Assembly: GCA_017745015.1 (NCBI GenBank)
Contig: JAGIAF010000079.1
Coordinates: forward strand, 1-12,120
Direction: 5' to 3'
Source of the DNA: Bdellovibrio sp.
Lineage (GTDB): Bacteria; Bdellovibrionota; Bdellovibrionia; Bdellovibrionales; Bdellovibrionaceae
Length of the DNA: 12,120 bases
Shown here: in pieces, positions 8,029-12,120 of the stretch
Position numbering within the stretch: the first letter of the stretch is position 1
Layout: each line of letters opens with the position of its first letter
Notes under the pieces: model-generated
Seen by the model: the letters and a program-made list of their open reading frames with translations, nothing else
What the model was told of the DNA's origin: nothing
The model's database searches: none
Translations under genes and position numbers: made by a program

Positions 8029-8883
8029 ATGCAAAATAAAGTCGTAAAAATTGGCAATATCGAAGTCGCAAACAACAAACCGTTCGTGCTCTTTGCAGGT
8101 ATGAACGTTCTAGAATCTCGCGACATGGCGATGCAAGTGTGTGAGCACTTCGTTAAAATCACGGACAAACTTAAAATCCCTTACGTTTTTAAATCTTCTT
8201 TCGACAAAGCCAACCGCTCTTCTATCCACTCTTACCGCGGACCGGGCATGGAAGAAGGCCTTAAGATTTTCCAAGAATTGAAAAAATCTTTCGGCGTCAA
8301 AGTCATCACAGACATCCACGAAATCCACCAAGCAAAACCAGTGGCTGAAGTCGCTGACGTGATTCAATTGCCCGCGTTCTTAGCCCGTCAAACCGATTTG
8401 GTGGAAGCCATGGCTCGCACTGGCGCCGTGATCAACGTGAAAAAACCCCAATTCCTTTCTCCAAGCCAAATGGGCAACATCGTTGAAAAGATCGAGGAAT
8501 GCGGCAACGACAAAGTGATCCTTTGTGAACGTGGCTCATGCTTTGGTTACGACAATCTTGTAGTGGACGCTTTGGGTTTCAATATCATGAAGAAGGTTTC
8601 TAAAGGCTCACCGGTTATTTTGGACGCCACTCACGCCCTTCAATTCCGCGATCCAATGGGAGCCGCTTCCAGCGGTCGCCGCGGTCAGGTGGCCGAGCTT
8701 TCTCGTGCCGGTCTTGCCGTGGGCTTGGCAGGGCTTTTCATTGAGGCCCATCCCAACCCCAATGAAGCAAAGTGCGATGGCCCTTCTGCTTTACCTCTAT
8801 CCAAAGCGGAACCGTTCTTGGCGCAGATGAAAGCTCTCGACGACCTTGTTAAGAACTTCCCAGAACTCAATACAGAGGCGTAA
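8029..8883 (+). CDS. kdsA: 2-dehydro-3-deoxyphosphooctonate aldolase (KDO-8-phosphate synthase)
   Basis: KdsA condenses phosphoenolpyruvate with D-arabinose 5-phosphate in the cytosol to make KDO-8-phosphate, the precursor of the KDO that joins lipid A to the LPS core. The 284 residues equal the E. coli length and follow it almost without gaps. Landmarks are FVLFAGMNVLESRD (19-32), KANRSSIHSYRGPG, DVIQLPAFLARQTDLVEAM, VINVKKPQFLSP, CERGSCFGYDNLVVD, ATHALQFRDP and KCDGPSALPL. Asn26 stands where metal-dependent KdsA enzymes carry a metal-binding Cys, so this belongs to the metal-independent class. The start is the ATG at 8029 with GAAGG at 8017-8021, 7 bases upstream. It has its own intergenic promoter and is not obviously co-transcribed with other LPS genes here. 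The CERGSCFGY stretch has Cys where many enzymes have Ser or Asn; this is outside the catalytic set I can name. Confidence 0.97.
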   Translation: MQNKVVKIGNIEVANNKPFVLFAGMNVLESRDMAMQVCEHFVKITDKLKIPYVFKSSFDKANRSSIHSYRGPGMEEGLKIFQELKKSFGVKVITDIHEIHQAKPVAEVADVIQLPAFLARQTDLVEAMARTGAVINVKKPQFLSPSQMGNIVEKIEECGNDKVILCERGSCFGYDNLVVDALGFNIMKKVSKGSPVILDATHALQFRDPMGAASSGRRGQVAELSRAGLAVGLAGLFIEAHPNPNEAKCDGPSALPLSKAEPFLAQMKALDDLVKNFPELNTEA

Positions 8884-8907
8884 TTTTTATTACATCTCGG
8901 CAACAAT

Positions 8908-8937
8908 TTGATTGCATTCACCTGTATTTTCTATAAA
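8908..8937 (+). promoter_or_regulatory. Probable sigma-70-type promoter for the serine protease gene
   Basis: TTGATT (8908-8913, 4 of 6) and TATAAA (8932-8937, 5 of 6) are separated by 18 bases. The expected transcription start is about 8942-8946, roughly 30 bases before the TTG start codon. Confidence 0.5.
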
Positions 8938-8941
8938 AGGG

Positions 8942-8966
8942 CCCTCTCTTTAAAAACAAGCGAGGG
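8942..8966 (+). promoter_or_regulatory. Possible 5'-UTR hairpin covering the protease ribosome binding site
   Basis: CCCTCTCTT (8942-8950) pairs with AAGCGAGGG (8958-8966) in 8 of 9 positions around a 7-base loop. The right arm holds GAGGG (8962-8966), the only good ribosome binding site for the TTG at 8975 (8 bases away). Folding would mask it. The left arm lies right at the predicted transcription start, so the hairpin is complete only if transcripts begin at or before 8942. Confidence 0.45.
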
Positions 8967-8974
8967 TTCGAGAG

Positions 8975-9889
8975 TTGAAAACATTGGGTGCTTTGACGGT
9001 TGTATTGGCATTGTTCGTAACTGGTTGTGGTTCTAAAACAAACACAATCTCTTCTTCTAAAACTCAACACGGAATTATCGGTGGCGAGTTAGTTTCCTCT
9101 CAAGATACTCTTTCTAAAAGCATCGTTGGTATCTATGATGACAACGAAGGCTTCACTTGCACAGGCACTCTTCTTCCCGACAATATGGTCGTAACTGCCG
9201 CTCACTGCGTTGGTAAAAAGACAAAAGGCGTTTTCATCGTTTTCGCTCCAGATATGGAATCTCTTTTGAACTTGGGACCTAAATTCCTGACTCACGAATC
9301 CGTACGTGCGGTAGTTGGTATGCGCGCCCACCCTGACTTCCACCTTTCTCAAGACCCATCTGTTCCGGGTAACGACATCGCTTTGATGAAGTACGAAGGC
9401 ACCACACCAGAAGGTTACGTTGCAACTAAAGTTGTTACGGATCTATCTTTGATCAAACCCGGTGCGGAAACGATCTTGGCTGGTTATGGCGTTGAAAAAG
9501 ACACTGTGATCGAAGTAAACCCTAAGAAAATTAAAAACCTTCAAAAGCTCATCGATGCTGGCGTCGTTTTCTGTGACTCTGATGATGCTCGTTTTGCGAA
9601 AGAATGCGTTCGCGAAGAACTTGAAGGTCCTGCAATCTTGAAAGCAACAACTGTTGTGATCAATTCTATTCCAAATGATAAAGAAGTGATCTTGGATCAA
9701 ACTCAAGGTCACGCTGCTTGCTCTGGCGACTCTGGTGGCCCGGCCTTCATCAAAGTTGGTGACGAGTATCAATTGTGGGGCGCTACAAGTCGCAGCGGCC
9801 TTGGTTGCAACACAGACATCGTTTACACAAACGTTTTGTCATACGCTGATTGGATCAAAACAACGGCATCTTTGATGAAGATCTACTAA
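8975..9889 (+). CDS. Lipoprotein-anchored S1-family (trypsin fold) serine protease
   Basis: This is a 304-residue exported serine endopeptidase. Residues 1-17 are a lipoprotein signal peptide with lipobox VTGC and lipidated Cys18. Gly at +2 suggests outer-membrane sorting. A short pro-segment (19-33) leads to IIGG (34-37), the new N-terminus of an activated S1 protease. The triad is His77 (TAAHC), Asp134 (NDIALM) and Ser253 (GDSGGP). Six further Cys allow three disulfides: 62-78, 200-211 and 249-278. The residue six before the catalytic Ser, which sets S1 specificity, is Ala247 and not Asp, so cleavage after Lys/Arg is not expected; small or hydrophobic P1 residues are more likely. The start is a TTG with GAGGG 8 bases upstream, and it alone yields a proper signal peptide. 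It is monocistronic, and its stop overlaps the convergent gene by 4 bases. Such proteases are numerous in Bdellovibrio-type predators, where they are thought to digest prey protein. Confidence 0.93.
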   Translation: MKTLGALTVVLALFVTGCGSKTNTISSSKTQHGIIGGELVSSQDTLSKSIVGIYDDNEGFTCTGTLLPDNMVVTAAHCVGKKTKGVFIVFAPDMESLLNLGPKFLTHESVRAVVGMRAHPDFHLSQDPSVPGNDIALMKYEGTTPEGYVATKVVTDLSLIKPGAETILAGYGVEKDTVIEVNPKKIKNLQKLIDAGVVFCDSDDARFAKECVREELEGPAILKATTVVINSIPNDKEVILDQTQGHAACSGDSGGPAFIKVGDEYQLWGATSRSGLGCNTDIVYTNVLSYADWIKTTASLMKIY

Positions 9890-10269
9890 GGCTTCAACAT
9901 AAAGATCTCGGACTCTTTCGTCTTTTTGTCCTGAACTTTAATTCTGATATTCGATTTCTGAGGGATAGCATCCTTAAACTGGTAAGTGCCCTCGGAAGTC
10001 GTCATCACATTCAAAGCCCTCGCCATGCCGTTGGCGTCAATCGCTTCGGCTGTGACATCGTAATTAGCCGCACTGATCCCCTTTAAAGGATACCCGACCA
10101 GGGACACCTTAAACTGTTTGGGAGTGGGCTTATAATCTATGGAAAAGAGTCGTCCATATCGCGGCACGATCGTATTCGGGAAATACGGCCCCTCATCCTG
10201 AGAGAGCGCCGAAAAGCCGATCCAAAAGAAGGCCATCAAGATAACGATAGATTTTGCGAGCAAGGTCAT
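9886..10269 (-). CDS. Small secreted protein of unknown function
   Basis: This is a 127-residue protein. The start is the ATG at 10269, chosen because GAGGAGG (10275-10281) sits 5 bases upstream and the protein then opens with a clean signal peptide. A longer frame to 10407 adds 46 residues with no such support and would cover the divergent gene's start. Residues 1-23 (MTLLAKS, a hydrophobic core, then ALS) suggest Sec export with cleavage before Gln24. The mature part is about 104 residues and strand-rich (FKVSLVGYPLKG, YDVTAEAID, TYQFKDAI, NIRIKVQD), and has no Cys. It resembles a single immunoglobulin-like or FixH/YtkA-like beta domain, but I recognise no family motif. It is convergent with the protease and divergent from the 39-aa membrane protein. 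Confidence 0.75.
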   Translation of the reverse strand: MTLLAKSIVILMAFFWIGFSALSQDEGPYFPNTIVPRYGRLFSIDYKPTPKQFKVSLVGYPLKGISAANYDVTAEAIDANGMARALNVMTTSEGTYQFKDAIPQKSNIRIKVQDKKTKESEIFMLKP

Positions 10270-10274
10270 GACCG

Positions 10275-10281
10275 CCTCCTC
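10275..10281 (-). promoter_or_regulatory. Ribosome binding site GAGGAGG for the 127-aa secreted protein
   Basis: GAGGAGG on the minus strand lies 5 bases before the ATG at 10269 and decides that start over the longer frame. Confidence 0.8.
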
Positions 10282-10333
10282 ACGTATTGATTTATTTTCC
10301 CATAGCAAGATCCCGAAAAACAGTCCGCATTGC

Positions 10334-10363
10334 TTGCCAGTTAGCACAACCTCGAGATATCTT
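10334..10363 (+). promoter_or_regulatory. Weak candidate promoter for the 39-aa membrane protein
   Basis: TTGCCA (10334-10339, 5 of 6) and TATCTT (10358-10363, 4 of 6) are 18 bases apart. The predicted start falls at about 10370, the first base of the ATG, which would make the message leaderless and would explain the missing ribosome binding site. Confidence 0.25.
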
Positions 10364-10369
10364 TCCGGC

Positions 10370-10489
10370 ATGACTACGGACCAAAATCGCAACAAACAAC
10401 TTCGCAATGTTATGATCGCAATTTTTCTCGCCGCTGTTGTGGTGATTGGAATTGTATTGAGTCTCTATACATATTTGGTTATGCCATAA
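10370..10489 (+). CDS. 39-residue single-span membrane protein
   Basis: From the ATG at 10370 the product is a polar, basic N-terminus (MTTDQNRNKQLRN) followed by one long hydrophobic helix (about residues 14-36) ending in MP. This is the shape of small bacterial membrane proteins that sit as subunits or regulators of larger complexes. The frame extends upstream to 10268, but those 34 residues look random and overlap the divergent gene's ribosome binding site. No clear Shine-Dalgarno precedes 10370. It could be leaderless, or a chance frame, although the strict split between polar head and hydrophobic tail argues for a real gene. Function unknown. Confidence 0.5.
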   Translation: MTTDQNRNKQLRNVMIAIFLAAVVVIGIVLSLYTYLVMP

Positions 10490-10525
10490 GTCCCTGTCTC
10501 ACTCTGAAACTGACAACCTAGACCT

Positions 10526-10540
10526 TTTATTACTAATAAA
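10526..10540. repeat. 15-bp AT-rich palindrome upstream of the transglutaminase gene
   Basis: TTTATTA and TAATAAA form a perfect 7-bp inverted repeat around one central C. It lies about 45 bases before the ATG at 10585. It is too AT-rich to be a stable terminator and looks more like a protein binding site. CTAG tetramers at 10518-10521 and 10541-10544 lie on either side. Confidence 0.5.
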
Positions 10541-10550
10541 CTAGATCGTG

Positions 10551-10580
10551 TTAAGACTGCCAAAGTTTAACCGATAAAAT
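10551..10580 (+). promoter_or_regulatory. Candidate promoter for the transglutaminase-like gene
   Basis: TTAAGA (10551-10556, 4 of 6) and TAAAAT (10575-10580, 5 of 6) are separated by 18 bases. The expected start is at or just after the ATG at 10585, which has no ribosome binding site, so a leaderless message is possible. Another promoter further upstream cannot be excluded. Confidence 0.3.
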
Positions 10581-10584
10581 CAAC

Positions 10585-12120
10585 ATGAATAAGATCATGT
10601 TTATCTCCGCTTTATTATTGAGTTCTTCCGTTGCTTTCGCAGATTGGGCAAAAGAGTCGGATTTTCCATTCGTTATTCTCAACTCTGAGGATCTCATCAC
10701 CATCGATAAAGATGGATTAAGTGAATCAACTTTCACTAGCGAATACCAAGCAGTAAACGAAGAAGGTCGCAACTTTCTTGTTCTTCAGTCCTATCCCATA
10801 TCACCTGACTCCTCCTCCGTGACTTTCATAAAGGGTTTCAGCAAAACCAACGATGCCATCACTATGGTAAACCCCAAGGATATCAAAACCCGTAATTCTT
10901 CTGTTAAAAGCGGCCTGACCAACAGACAGGAAATGATTATTCCTTTCAGCAATATTCAAATCGGCTCGACCGTCAGCTACACCGTCCGCGAAAAAGAAAA
11001 GAAGAATCTCGTAAAAGGACTCTTTCATAGAAAATATATTCAAGGACTTCGAGCGCCTGAAAAATCAGGTAAGGCCAAAATCAAATCTCTTCTTCCACTC
11101 TATGTTCATATCAATGACCCGTGGCAAAGCATTCAGTCGAAGCAATACAAAGATGGCAAATATTTTGTTTTTGAATTTGTACAAACCAAACCTCTTTTCA
11201 AAATGCCAACGGAGTTCAATCCGATTTTGAAGAAAGACAGTGTTACTTCTATCGATATCAGCACAATGAACAACTGGAGCACTTTTTCCGCGACTTTGGC
11301 GGAAAAATACGAAAGTAGTTTGAAGACCAAGATTTTTCCACCCGCTTATAACTCCATTATTGAAAAAGCTAACAAAGCTCCAAGCATTCACGAAAAGATC
11401 GACATCGTCACTTCAGAGCTGGCAAAAATAATGACTTACTCTGGTGATTGGACAAGTTTTGAAAAAGCTTTTATACCAAGAACTCTCGCCCAAGTTGCTT
11501 TACTGAAAACCGGAGATTGTAAGGACTTTTCAGTCGCGACAACTGCCATGCTTCGAAAAATGGGGATCAAAGCGAACATTGCCATGGTCAAGCGCTCAGA
11601 TAGCAGTCAAAGCAATATGACCTTTCAGCGTTTCTCGGATATTGTTGATCCAGGATACTTCAATCATGCTATCGTGAAGGTCAAAGATGGAGAAAAGACC
11701 ATCTGGGTAGACCCTACAAATATCGTGAGCAACTCATCCAATGTTTTCACAGACATCGCAGGTTCTTCTGCAGTTGAAATCTCAAAAGATTCACCAGGCT
11801 TAGAGACCATTCCCGTTCCACCCTTGGGAGCAACACATCTTGCATTCGATAAAACTATTAAAATTAATGCTGATGGTTCGGCGGATACCGTAACAAACTT
11901 TGACGCCACTGGCGATTTCGTGAAACTTTTGCTCGAAACCTCATTTGCCAAAAACGAAGAAACTGCCAAGAAGTATTTAACAACGCTCCTGCGCTCCGAC
12001 TCTAAAAATTCGAAGGCTGTTTTTGAAGGCGTAGATTTCAAAACTCGCTTATCGAAAAAATTTAAAGGTGTCCAAAACTCTTTTGGAGAAATTATTATTC
12101 ATGACAAGGGCGGCCAGAAG
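10585..12120 (+). CDS. Secreted DUF3857/transglutaminase-like protein, 3' partial
   Basis: The reading frame is open from the ATG at 10585 to the window edge: 512 residues and no stop. Residues 1-19 are a Sec signal peptide with cleavage AFA before Asp20. The first part, about 25-260, is strand-rich and fits DUF3857. A transglutaminase-like core follows with the Cys-His-Asp triad Cys312 (TGDCKDFS), His361 (FNHAIVKV) and Asp376 (WVDPTN). GDCKD is the hallmark of this bacterial group. The region after about 420 looks like the start of the usual C-terminal beta domain (DUF3858-like). Such proteins typically reach 600-700 residues, so 100-200 are probably missing. The expected site is the periplasm or outside; members act as cysteine peptidases or cross-linking enzymes, and which applies here is unknown. 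No Shine-Dalgarno is visible. Confidence 0.9.
   Translation, partial: MNKIMFISALLLSSSVAFADWAKESDFPFVILNSEDLITIDKDGLSESTFTSEYQAVNEEGRNFLVLQSYPISPDSSSVTFIKGFSKTNDAITMVNPKDIKTRNSSVKSGLTNRQEMIIPFSNIQIGSTVSYTVREKEKKNLVKGLFHRKYIQGLRAPEKSGKAKIKSLLPLYVHINDPWQSIQSKQYKDGKYFVFEFVQTKPLFKMPTEFNPILKKDSVTSIDISTMNNWSTFSATLAEKYESSLKTKIFPPAYNSIIEKANKAPSIHEKIDIVTSELAKIMTYSGDWTSFEKAFIPRTLAQVALLKTGDCKDFSVATTAMLRKMGIKANIAMVKRSDSSQSNMTFQRFSDIVDPGYFNHAIVKVKDGEKTIWVDPTNIVSNSSNVFTDIAGSSAVEISKDSPGLETIPVPPLGATHLAFDKTIKINADGSADTVTNFDATGDFVKLLLETSFAKNEETAKKYLTTLLRSDSKNSKAVFEGVDFKTRLSKKFKGVQNSFGEIIIHDKGGQK

Noticed and set aside
8942..8966. Hairpin after kdsA as its transcription terminator
   Set aside because: No T-run follows the stem on the plus strand, and it lies downstream of the protease promoter.
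10270..10407. Longer N-terminus for the minus-strand secreted protein
   Set aside because: The GAGGAGG and signal peptide both point to the ATG at 10269.
1..12120. Mobile elements, CRISPR arrays, tRNA/rRNA genes or phage genes
   Set aside because: No transposase, integrase, spaced direct repeats, cloverleaf or rRNA signature was seen on either strand.

Overview
The window looks like chromosomal DNA of a Gram-negative bacterium, most likely a Bdellovibrio-type predator or relative. This is inferred from gene content and not proven. kdsA (LPS inner-core sugar) shows a Gram-negative envelope. A lipoprotein-anchored S1 serine protease, a secreted DUF3857/transglutaminase protein and several membrane-fused spermidine-synthase-like proteins fit that group. 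Base composition is moderate and even. I see no insertion sequence, CRISPR array, tRNA, rRNA, phage gene or other sign of recent transfer. No stretch over 300 bases lacks a gene.

Region 1 (1-7927) is a cluster of membrane proteins. Three large proteins each join about 10-13 membrane segments (MFS-like) to a C-terminal spermidine-synthase-like SAM-binding domain: 1-2031 (+, 5' end outside the window), 2028-4268 (-) and 5600-7927 (+). In all three, the position expected to hold the catalytic Asp of true aminopropyltransferases is changed, with Asn at or near it. Proteins 1 and 3 share C-terminal features (AAKL, MNTLDR) absent from protein 2, which is closer to classical spermidine synthase. The third is the last gene of a tightly overlapping operon. 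Ahead of it are a small membrane-anchored protein (4364-4840) and an HTTM / vitamin K-dependent carboxylase-like membrane protein (4837-5616). This set is the best candidate here for an undescribed membrane-modification system; its substrate cannot be read from sequence.

Region 2 (7928-8883) is kdsA, complete and of the metal-independent class. It is preceded by a perfect 11-bp inverted repeat that flanks a probable promoter.

Region 3 (8884-12120) is envelope and secretion genes. It holds a lipoprotein serine protease whose ribosome binding site sits in a possible mRNA hairpin, then a convergent 127-aa secreted protein and a divergent 39-aa single-span membrane protein. It ends with a secreted DUF3857/transglutaminase-like protein that runs off the right edge. 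Both convergent gene pairs (2028-2031 and 9886-9889) overlap by the same 4 bases through their stop codons, leaving no room for intergenic terminators.
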